Source: BTRF01 sp036986255 (GTDB taxonomy: Bacteria; Patescibacteriota; WWE3; 9FT-COMBO-53-11). From it: a stretch of 14,242 nucleotides of DNA. Made by a program: the position numbers and the translations under genes. Shown one piece after another: positions 5,138-11,172 of the stretch (position 1 is the first letter of the stretch; each line of letters begins with the position of its first letter). The notes below the pieces were generated by a model. It made no database searches, had not been told where the DNA came from, and was given only the letters and a program-made list of their open reading frames with translations. Where the stretch lies: NCBI GenBank assembly GCA_036986255.1, contig BTRF01000014.1, forward strand, positions 1-14,242. Reading direction: 5' to 3'.

Positions 5138-7012
5138 ATGGAAAAGCGTTTCGACATACCGAAAAAATTAGCATCACGAAAACGGCCATCCCTTGGTTCT
5201 AAAACTATTGTCCCCAAAAAACCTAATCTATGGTCTTGGCTCTTCTTTATTCTATTTGCTTTTTTGGTGATTTGGTCGTTTGCCACCCCAATCTCCCAGC
5301 CCAAGGAGCTCCCCGTATCGGAGCTGCTCTCCTCGATTAAGAGCGGAGAGGTTAAGAAGGTCGAGATCAAGAAAGATGTTCTCTCTGTTACTCTCAGCTC
5401 CGGTGAAGAGGTTATCTCTAAGAAGGAGCCCGGATCCAGCTTTTTGGAGATCTTAGCCCGGTCGGAGATTGATTCGGACCTGGTGAGCGAGGGGATTGCG
5501 GTGAAGGAGGGGTTTCCCTGGTTGGAGGTTATCCTCAACCTTCTGCCTATTATTCTGATCGGAATATTTTTCATTTATTTCTTCCGCCAGGCGCGGGGAG
5601 GCGCATCCGAAATCCTCTCTTTTGGCCGCTCTAAGGCGGAGCTCTTTGTTCGCGGCCGCCAACCCCGGGCTACTTTTAAGAACGTAGCGGGAGTGGACGA
5701 AGCTAAGCAGGAGCTTGTAGAGGTGGTGGATTTTCTTAAGAACCCCGGGAAGTATCTGGCCCTGGGAGCGCGAATTCCCCGAGGAGTCCTCTTGGTCGGT
5801 CCGGCTGGAACGGGCAAGACCCTTTTGGCTCGGGCTGTGGCCGGCGAGGCGGATGTTCCTTTCTATTCCATCTCCGGATCCGAGTTCATGGAGATGCTGG
5901 TGGGAGTAGGGGCGGCCCGGGTGCGGGATCTCTTCAACACGGCTAAGAAGAACTCCCCTTCGATAATCTTCATTGACGAGATTGAATCGATCGGGCGCCA
6001 GCGGGGAACGGGGATCACCGGCGGGAACGATGAGCGGGAGCAGACTCTTAACCAGATTTTGACTGAGATGGACGGGTTTACGCCCTCTGATAACGTAATG
6101 GTCTTGGCTGCCACAAACCGCCCCGAGCTTTTGGATCCTGCTTTAGTCCGACCTGGCCGTTTTGACCGACGCGTGGTCCTTGATCTTCCGGACATTGAGG
6201 GGCGGGAAGGTATCTTTAAGATCCACGCCCGCGGCAAACCCTTGGCAAAAGATGTCGATTTGGAGAAGATCTCCAAGCGCACCGTGGGCTTCTCCGGAGC
6301 GGATATCGAAAACATGCTCAACGAGGCCGCCATCCTGGCCGCTCGCTTGGGTAAGAAGGTGATTGATATGAGTGATTTGGAAGAAGCCGCTACTAAGGTG
6401 AAGCTGGGGCCGGAGAAGCGCCGCTTGCAGTCTCCTGAGGAGAGGCGGATGACGGCCTACCACGAAGCCGGGCACGCGATTGTGGCCTCTCAGCTTAGTC
6501 ATATGGATCCGGTTCACCGCGTTAGTATTGTCTCCCGGGGTTTGGCGCTGGGGTTCACGGAAATTCCCCCCGCGATCGATCGCTACCAGCATACCGAAAC
6601 TCAGCTCACCGAGCGGATCGTTTCTCTTTTGGGGGGCCGGGCATCCGAGAAGCTGGTTTTTAATGAGTTTACCGCGGGGGCGGCCTCGGATCTCTCTCAG
6701 GCCACCTCCCTCGCCCGCAAGATGGTTGCGGAGATGGGAATGTCTGAGTTGGGTCCTATTTCCTTTGGCGTTGGAGAGAGGGCCTGGTTTGGGCTTCTCC
6801 GGGAGCCGCGGAACTACTCCGAGGAGATGGCCGCCAAAGTGGATGCAGAGGTGAAGGGGATTTTGGATGCCGCTTACGCTCGGGCTCAGGAGATTGTGCG
6901 CCGGAATCGCCCCAAGCTTGACAGAGTGGCGAAAGCCCTTCTGGAGAAGGAAACTTTGGAGGCGGAGGAGTTTAAGAAGCTGGTTGGGAAACCAGCTGCG
7001 CGTCGCAAGTAG
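5138..7012 (+). CDS. ftsH: ATP-dependent zinc metalloprotease FtsH
   Basis: Membrane-anchored AAA+ protease that extracts and degrades misfolded membrane proteins and selected regulators; 624 aa, full length. Two membrane segments (about residues 31-48 and 132-150) flank a small extracytoplasmic domain. The AAA module has Walker A GPAGTGKT (221-228; Ala replaces the second Pro of the usual GPPGTGKT), Walker B IIFIDEIESIG and the second region of homology ATNRPELLDPALVRPGRFDRR. The peptidase has the zinc site HEAGH (442-446) and the third ligand Asp518 in GAASDLSQAT. The pore loop reads EMLVGVG: Leu254 stands where most FtsH proteins have Phe. Starts 10 bp after trpS with little Shine-Dalgarno. 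The last codons (RRK) and stop fall inside a 7-nt repeat array. Confidence 0.96.
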   Translation: MEKRFDIPKKLASRKRPSLGSKTIVPKKPNLWSWLFFILFAFLVIWSFATPISQPKELPVSELLSSIKSGEVKKVEIKKDVLSVTLSSGEEVISKKEPGSSFLEILARSEIDSDLVSEGIAVKEGFPWLEVILNLLPIILIGIFFIYFFRQARGGASEILSFGRSKAELFVRGRQPRATFKNVAGVDEAKQELVEVVDFLKNPGKYLALGARIPRGVLLVGPAGTGKTLLARAVAGEADVPFYSISGSEFMEMLVGVGAARVRDLFNTAKKNSPSIIFIDEIESIGRQRGTGITGGNDEREQTLNQILTEMDGFTPSDNVMVLAATNRPELLDPALVRPGRFDRRVVLDLPDIEGREGIFKIHARGKPLAKDVDLEKISKRTVGFSGADIENMLNEAAILAARLGKKVIDMSDLEEAATKVKLGPEKRRLQSPEERRMTAYHEAGHAIVASQLSHMDPVHRVSIVSRGLALGFTEIPPAIDRYQHTETQLTERIVSLLGGRASEKLVFNEFTAGAASDLSQATSLARKMVAEMGMSELGPISFGVGERAWFGLLREPRNYSEEMAAKVDAEVKGILDAAYARAQEIVRRNRPKLDRVAKALLEKETLEAEEFKKLVGKPAARRK

Positions 7013-7067
7013 CACGCAGCGTGCGGTTGAAGACTGCAAGCCGCCGGCCGCAAGCCACGAACCGAAT
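6998..7067 (+). repeat. Degenerate heptanucleotide repeat array, ftsH end to exonuclease start
   Basis: Ten 7-nt units in unbroken register; all ten start with a purine and eight have C second. The best conserved units are of type GCCGCAA and GCCACGA. The array covers the last FtsH codons and the stop, and ends exactly at the base before the next ATG (7068). It supplies the whole intergenic spacer and leaves no Shine-Dalgarno. The repeats are degenerate, so the register was read by eye. Confidence 0.6.
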
Positions 7068-7997
7068 ATGAAACGTCTAGTACTTATTGATACGGCTAAT
7101 TTTCTCCACCGCGCTTTTTATGCCTTTCCGATGAATCTCACCACTTCCGATGGGCATGTGATTAACGCCGTTTACGGGTTTGTTTCGATGCTTTTAGCGC
7201 TCACCAAGGAGCTGGCGCCAACCCATCTTGTGGCCGCTTTGGAGTCCGAAAAGGAAGTTGTCTTTCGAGAGATTGAGTTTCCGGAGTATAAAGCCACCCG
7301 GGTTCCTAAATCGCCGGAAGAGCAGGCCGCTTACGAGTCCCAATTCCCCCTTCTTCTCAAGTTTTTCGAGGTTGCCAAAATTAGAGTTTTGCAGGCGGAG
7401 GGCTATGAGGCCGATGATGTGATCGGGACGGTGGCAAAGAAGGCCATCCGCAACAAGCAACAAGCGACGGAGGTTACCATCGCATCGAACGACCGTGATT
7501 TGATGCAGCTTATCAGTGGGAATGTGAAGTTCTATTTACCGGCTATGGGAAAGAGACCCCCCAAGCTCTACGGGAAGAAAGAGTTTCGAGAGGAGTTTGG
7601 ATTTGACCCAGCCCAGTTGGTGGAGTATAAGGCCTTGAGGGGGGACCCCTCCGACAATATTCCCGGAGTGCGGGGTATCGGAGATAAGACGGCGCGGGAG
7701 CTAGTCCAGAAGTACGGTACTTTGGAAAACATCTATCAGCACATCTTGGAGATTAGGCCATCCGTAGCTCAGAAACTTAGCGACGGTAAGGATAAGGCCG
7801 ATCTTTCCAGGAGGTTGGCGACCATTGTAACCGATCTCCCGTTGAAAGTCAGATTCAAAGAGATGAGCTTTAGCGGTCTTGAGCAGCCGGAAGTGCTGGA
7901 GCTCCTCCGTGGCTGGGGGTTTAAGTCGCTTTTAGTGAAGCTGGGCGTTTCCCAGGAGGAAAGCAAGGAGGAAAAAAGCCAGCTAGAACTGCTCTAA
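7068..7997 (+). CDS. Stand-alone 5'-3' exonuclease (Pol I small-domain / FEN type)
   Basis: 309 aa, equivalent to the N-terminal 5' nuclease domain of DNA polymerase I with no polymerase domain. Such enzymes remove RNA primers and 5' flaps. Metal-binding acidic residues are visible: Asp8 in VLIDTANFLHR, EADD in GYEADDVIG, two Asp in SNDRDLMQL and two in GDPSDNIPGV. The helix-hairpin-helix DNA-binding motif PGVRGIGDKTARELVQKYG follows. One usual Asp (VFD in E. coli Pol I) reads ALE here, a conservative change. The short acidic/Lys tail ends the protein and a glycosyltransferase gene starts 6 bp later, so the missing polymerase is not a frameshift. The ATG at 7068 matches the family N-terminus; the frame is open upstream to 6867, but that stretch overlaps ftsH and encodes no family sequence. 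Confidence 0.92.
   Translation: MKRLVLIDTANFLHRAFYAFPMNLTTSDGHVINAVYGFVSMLLALTKELAPTHLVAALESEKEVVFREIEFPEYKATRVPKSPEEQAAYESQFPLLLKFFEVAKIRVLQAEGYEADDVIGTVAKKAIRNKQQATEVTIASNDRDLMQLISGNVKFYLPAMGKRPPKLYGKKEFREEFGFDPAQLVEYKALRGDPSDNIPGVRGIGDKTARELVQKYGTLENIYQHILEIRPSVAQKLSDGKDKADLSRRLATIVTDLPLKVRFKEMSFSGLEQPEVLELLRGWGFKSLLVKLGVSQEESKEEKSQLELL
7443..7470 (+). repeat. Short heptanucleotide repeat inside the exonuclease gene
   Basis: Four 7-nt units in register, the middle two identical (GCAACAA at 7450-7456 and 7457-7463) and the fourth GCGACGG. They encode the loop NKQQAT just before the metal-binding strand VTIASND. Short enough that chance cannot be excluded, but it matches the 7-nt period seen elsewhere in the window. 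Confidence 0.4.
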
Positions 7998-8003
7998 AAC
8001 ATT

Positions 8004-9116
8004 ATGAAAGTAGCGTTGGTACATGACTTCTTAAATCAATACGGCGGGGCGGAGAGGGTGCTGGAGGCCATCCATGAGCTCTATCCGCAAGCCCCGGTTT
8101 ATACGAGTCTTTACGACCCGAAGAAGCTCCCTTTGCGAATGAAAAACTGGGATATCCGGCCCTTTAAGCTTCCCAAAATTCCGGTTCTGAAGTATTACAC
8201 GGCATTTTACCCCCTTCTCTTTGAGGGGATTGACCTCTCCGAATACGATCTGGTGATCTCCTCTACGGCCGCTTTTGCTAAAGGAATCCTCACGGGGCCC
8301 CGGACGCAGCACATTGCTTATATCCACACCCCCCCGCGCTTTTTATATCACTACGCTACCGAGGTTAAGCGGCGGGATATTTGGATATATCGCCCCGTCC
8401 TGGCTTTTTTGGACAACTATTTTCGCATTTGGGATTATGCGGCCGCCCAACGGCCCGATTTTCTGGTGGCTAACTCCCAAGAAACGGTCGGAAGGATTAA
8501 GAAGTTCTACAGGCGGGAAGCGGTGGTGATCTACCCTCCTGTGAGCTTGCCGCGACCTGCCGAGGAAAACCCGTCGGGTTTGGGGTCGTTAACCCGACGG
8601 GTTGAGGAATTGGCGGGGGGGTATTTCTTGATCGTCTCCCGCCTCGGGGCTTACAAGCGGGTTGATTTGGCGGTTCGAGCGGCCAATAAGCTCAAAATTC
8701 CGCTTAAGATTGCGGGGACGGGAAAGGAAGAAAGACGTCTAAAGAGGATGGCCGGCTCTACGGTTGAGCTTTTGGGATTTGTGAGCGACTTGAAGTTGTC
8801 AGAGCTATATAATGGTTGCCAAGCCCTTGTTTTCCCCACAGATGAGGACTTTGGGATTACACCAATTGAAGCAATGTCCTTTGGCAAACCGGTTATTGCT
8901 CTTGCTAAGGGGGGTGCATTGGAGACGGTTGTGGCTGGTAGAACCGGTGAGTTTTTTAAAGAAGAGACGGTTGATTCGTTAGCTCAGGTTTGGGGATCCT
9001 TTGATCCCTCCAAATATAAAGCTAAGGACTGCATTCAACAGGCCCGGAAGTTTTCCAAAGATCGCTTCAAGAAAGAATTCTCTGCTTTTGTTGAGAGTTC
9101 TTTAAGGAAGATGTAA
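8004..9116 (+). CDS. Glycosyltransferase family 4 (GT-B fold)
   Basis: Cytoplasmic enzyme transferring a sugar from a nucleotide donor, probably for cell-surface glycan; 370 aa. The N-terminal acceptor domain starts KVALVHDFLNQYGGAERVL, with the GGAER motif of GT4 enzymes; HTPPRFLYHY and the bridging helix follow. The donor domain starts YFLIVSRLGAYKRVDLAV and carries the EX7E motif in EDFGITPIEAMSFGKPVIA plus the following GGALETV. The linker between the domains carries about 12 extra residues (NPSGLGSLTRRV) encoded by a perfect palindrome. It begins 6 bp after the exonuclease stop without a Shine-Dalgarno, so it is likely the last gene of the trpS-led unit. The donor and acceptor sugars cannot be told from the sequence. 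Confidence 0.9.
   Translation: MKVALVHDFLNQYGGAERVLEAIHELYPQAPVYTSLYDPKKLPLRMKNWDIRPFKLPKIPVLKYYTAFYPLLFEGIDLSEYDLVISSTAAFAKGILTGPRTQHIAYIHTPPRFLYHYATEVKRRDIWIYRPVLAFLDNYFRIWDYAAAQRPDFLVANSQETVGRIKKFYRREAVVIYPPVSLPRPAEENPSGLGSLTRRVEELAGGYFLIVSRLGAYKRVDLAVRAANKLKIPLKIAGTGKEERRLKRMAGSTVELLGFVSDLKLSELYNGCQALVFPTDEDFGITPIEAMSFGKPVIALAKGGALETVVAGRTGEFFKEETVDSLAQVWGSFDPSKYKAKDCIQQARKFSKDRFKKEFSAFVESSLRKM
8568..8603. repeat. Perfect in-frame palindrome inside the glycosyltransferase gene
   Basis: The 13-bp arms AACCCGTCGGGTT (8568-8580) and AACCCGACGGGTT (8591-8603) are exact reverse complements around a 10-nt loop. The unit is 36 nt, exactly 12 codons, starting on a codon boundary, and lies in the inter-domain linker where added residues are harmless. 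Each arm is itself nearly palindromic. Confidence 0.8.
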
Positions 9117-9140
9117 AAGAGCGGCTTAGAGATAGCGTCC

Positions 9141-9169
9141 TTTATACATCCTAGTTTTTACCTTATACT
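9141..9169 (+). promoter_or_regulatory. Promoter of fpg-recF-ligase
   Basis: TTTATA (9141-9146, 4/6 match to -35), a 17-nt spacer, then TATACT (9164-9169, 5/6 match to -10). Transcription would start near 9176, giving a short leader that includes the Shine-Dalgarno. Confidence 0.5.
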
Positions 9170-9177
9170 TGCTCCGT

Positions 9178-9183
9178 AAGGAG
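9178..9183 (+). promoter_or_regulatory. Ribosome binding site deciding the GTG start of fpg
   Basis: AAGGAG, 8 nt before GTG at 9192. It is one of only two strong Shine-Dalgarno sequences in the window, both in front of non-ATG starts. Confidence 0.75.
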
Positions 9184-9191
9184 TTTCTATC

Positions 9192-10019
9192 GTGCCTGAG
9201 CTACCGGAAGTCGAAACAATTCGGAAACAGTTGAGCAAGGAGGTGGGGGGGCTCTCCATCACGGATATTTGGACGGATACCCCCAAGATGCTCCGCCCTT
9301 CCCCTAAGGAGATTCTCCCCCGCGTAAAGGGGAAGAGGATTAGGGCTGTGGAGAGGAGAGCTAAGCTTTTAATCTTCCGCCTCTCCGGGAAAGAGAACTT
9401 GGTTTTGCACCTGAGATTGACCGGGCAGCTTCTCCTGGCCCACCCCCCCGATCCCACCGACCCCTACCTGCATGTAACTTTGAAGCTTTCGGACGGGCGG
9501 GAATTGCGTTTCAATGATTCCCGAAAGTTTGGTTACCTTAGTTTAGTGGAGTCCGATGCCGAGCTGGAGAAGATTATTTCGGGCTACGGCCCCGAGCCGC
9601 TCTCCGATCTGACTTTGAAGAAGTTCGGCGGGATTGTAGGAAAGACTCGCCGGCGGATTAAGGATCTCCTCCTGGACCAGAAGGCGATCTCAGGGATAGG
9701 AAACATTTATGCGAATGAAGCCCTCTGGCTGGCCAAGATTCACCCCTTGGTCCCTGCGTCCGATCTTACAGATCGACAAGTTGCCCGCCTCTACCGAGCA
9801 ATCTTGAAGGTTTTGGAAGATGGGGTTCGACTAGGAGGGGCAACTATCGCCGACGAAAAGTATCGCAATCTCTACGGGAAGCGGGGAAAGTATGGAGAGG
9901 CGGTGCGGGTCTACCAGAGAAAGGGAAAGCCCTGCCCTCGTTGCGGGACGCTAATTGAATATTTGAAGGTGGGACAACGCGGAACTTTCATCTGCAAAAA
10001 GTGTCAGGTCTTAGACTAG
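9192..10019 (+). CDS. mutM: Formamidopyrimidine-DNA glycosylase (Fpg/MutM)
   Basis: Base-excision repair enzyme that removes 8-oxoguanine and formamidopyrimidines and cuts the abasic site by beta,delta-elimination; 275 aa, normal length. The mature N-terminus PELPEVET has the catalytic Pro2 and Glu3. Lys58 is in RRAKLLIF. NDSRKFGY holds the Arg and Phe that fill the DNA gap, SGIGNIYANEALW is the helix-two-turn-helix, and the C-terminal zinc finger has four Cys (CPRC and CKKC) with the DNA-binding Arg in GQRGTF. The intercalating Met of E. coli Fpg (HLGMSG) is Leu here (HLRLTG), which should be tolerated. It starts at GTG, fixed by PELPE and the Shine-Dalgarno, and is followed after 3 bp by recF. 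Confidence 0.96.
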   Translation: MPELPEVETIRKQLSKEVGGLSITDIWTDTPKMLRPSPKEILPRVKGKRIRAVERRAKLLIFRLSGKENLVLHLRLTGQLLLAHPPDPTDPYLHVTLKLSDGRELRFNDSRKFGYLSLVESDAELEKIISGYGPEPLSDLTLKKFGGIVGKTRRRIKDLLLDQKAISGIGNIYANEALWLAKIHPLVPASDLTDRQVARLYRAILKVLEDGVRLGGATIADEKYRNLYGKRGKYGEAVRVYQRKGKPCPRCGTLIEYLKVGQRGTFICKKCQVLD

Positions 10020-10022
10020 TGT

Positions 10023-11135
10023 ATGTTTATTAAAAGTATTTATCTGGAGAATTTTAGAAGCTATCCAAAAAAAGAGTTCAGGTTTGGAGAAGGGGTGACT
10101 TTAATCGTGGGGCCTAATATGGCGGGGAAGAGCAACCTTTTGGAGGCGGTTTTTCTGCTTGCCTTTGGCTCCTCCCCTTGGGCGCGGCGAGATCAGGAGA
10201 TGGTGGGTGAGGAAGCAAAGCTGGGTTTTGTCAGGGCGAATATAGTCGGGAGCGACGCGCGGGATTTGGAGGTGGTTCTTACAGATAAAGGGAAGCGGTT
10301 CAGAGTAAATGGGGTGGGAAGGCGCTGGGCCGATTTTTCTCCGTACTTCCATGCCGTTTTATTCTCCCCCCAAGATCTGAACCTCGTTACCGGTAATCCC
10401 GATCTGCGCCGCCGGTTTTTGGATTTTGCTCTTAGCAGTGTAGACGTCGAATACGGGCGCGCGGTTCGCGAATATGATAAGGTGCGCCGCCGAAGAAATA
10501 AGCTTTTGGAAACGCTCAGGCTGTCTCCCCGCCCCCTAGACCTCGGAGGTCTGGGATTTTGGGATGCAAAGCTTTTGGAGCATGGGGTCTTTATTCAGGA
10601 TCGCCGGCGGGAGTTTTTTGATGAGGTCAATGCCGGGCTCAGCGCTGAGAATTTGGAGCTGAGATACAAACCCTCGGGCTTGACGGCGGAAAAGCTTACG
10701 GAGTACCGGACTAGGGATATTGCCGCCGGAACCTCCCTTCTAGGTCCCCACCGGGATGATTTCAGCTTCCTTGCTACCTCGCAGTCATTAGGCAATAGTC
10801 AACAGATTACAGAGAAAACTGTGAACCGTGAACTGTTAACTGACAACTGCCGCGACCTGGCGGCCTACGGATCGCGGGGGGAACAGCGCCGCGCGGTTTT
10901 AGCTTTGAAGAAGACGGAGTTGGACTTTGTTCATAAGAAGACCGGGGTGCGGCCGGTCCTTCTGTTGGATGACATCTTTTCCGAATTGGATAAGGAGAAC
11001 CGTCTTAGGGTTTTTGACTTGATTGGGGACGGGTCCCCCAGCTCCGCTCCGGACAGGCAGGTAATTATCACTACTACTGATCTTCATCATGTCCAAGAGA
11101 ATCTTCGGAAGAATCTGGAGATAGTTGAGCTTTGA
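10023..11135 (+). CDS. recF: DNA replication and repair protein RecF
   Basis: SMC-like ATPase that helps load RecA at single-strand gaps with RecO and RecR; 370 aa, slightly longer than usual. Visible: the N-terminus IKSIYLENFRSYPKKEFRF, Walker A GPNMAGKSNLLEAV, FSPQDLNLVTGNPDLRRRFLD, FWDAKLLEHG, the conserved LLGPHRDDF, the ABC-type signature AAYGSRGEQRRAVLALK, and Walker B PVLLLDDIFSELD. Between GPHRDDFSF and the signature lie about 25 extra residues encoded by a heptanucleotide repeat, which explains the length. The ATG is 3 bp after the fpg stop, with no Shine-Dalgarno, suggesting translation coupled to fpg. recF beside repair genes rather than dnaN/gyrB is a displaced setting. Confidence 0.95.
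   Translation: MFIKSIYLENFRSYPKKEFRFGEGVTLIVGPNMAGKSNLLEAVFLLAFGSSPWARRDQEMVGEEAKLGFVRANIVGSDARDLEVVLTDKGKRFRVNGVGRRWADFSPYFHAVLFSPQDLNLVTGNPDLRRRFLDFALSSVDVEYGRAVREYDKVRRRRNKLLETLRLSPRPLDLGGLGFWDAKLLEHGVFIQDRRREFFDEVNAGLSAENLELRYKPSGLTAEKLTEYRTRDIAAGTSLLGPHRDDFSFLATSQSLGNSQQITEKTVNRELLTDNCRDLAAYGSRGEQRRAVLALKKTELDFVHKKTGVRPVLLLDDIFSELDKENRLRVFDLIGDGSPSSAPDRQVIITTTDLHHVQENLRKNLEIVEL
10535..10555. repeat. Near-perfect palindrome in recF
   Basis: AGACCTC-G-GAGGTCT (10538-10552) is perfect, extended on each side by one G-T wobble and two C-G pairs. It encodes PLDLGGLG just before the conserved FWDAKL. It could be a small inserted palindrome or simply codon coincidence. Confidence 0.45.
10783..10852 (+). 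repeat. Heptanucleotide repeat array inside recF
   Basis: Ten 7-nt units in perfect register, every one beginning with A. The first units are of type AGTCAAC, the last five of type ACTGTTA (ACYGNNR). The stretch encodes a Gln/Thr/Asn-rich loop absent from ordinary RecF, directly before the ATPase signature, while the frame stays open. Confidence 0.7.
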
Positions 11136-11172
11136 GGGCGTTCGGGGCTTGGTTTGCGCTATCATCAAGAAG

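Noticed and set aside
6572..6583. 12-bp palindrome GCGATCGATCGC in ftsH
   Set aside because: Short, falls within normal conserved coding sequence with no extra residues; likely chance.
6143..7039. 298-codon minus-strand open frame opposite ftsH
   Set aside because: Shadow of strongly biased codons in ftsH; no recognisable domains and it covers the conserved protease region.
9172..9183. CTCC-GTAA-GGAG hairpin hiding the fpg ribosome binding site
   Set aside because: With the predicted transcription start near 9176 the left arm would not be in the mRNA; only 4 pairs.
11125..11172. TTG start extending the ligase upstream
   Set aside because: Overlaps recF, adds residues unlike the family, and the ATG at 11173 fits the usual N-terminus.
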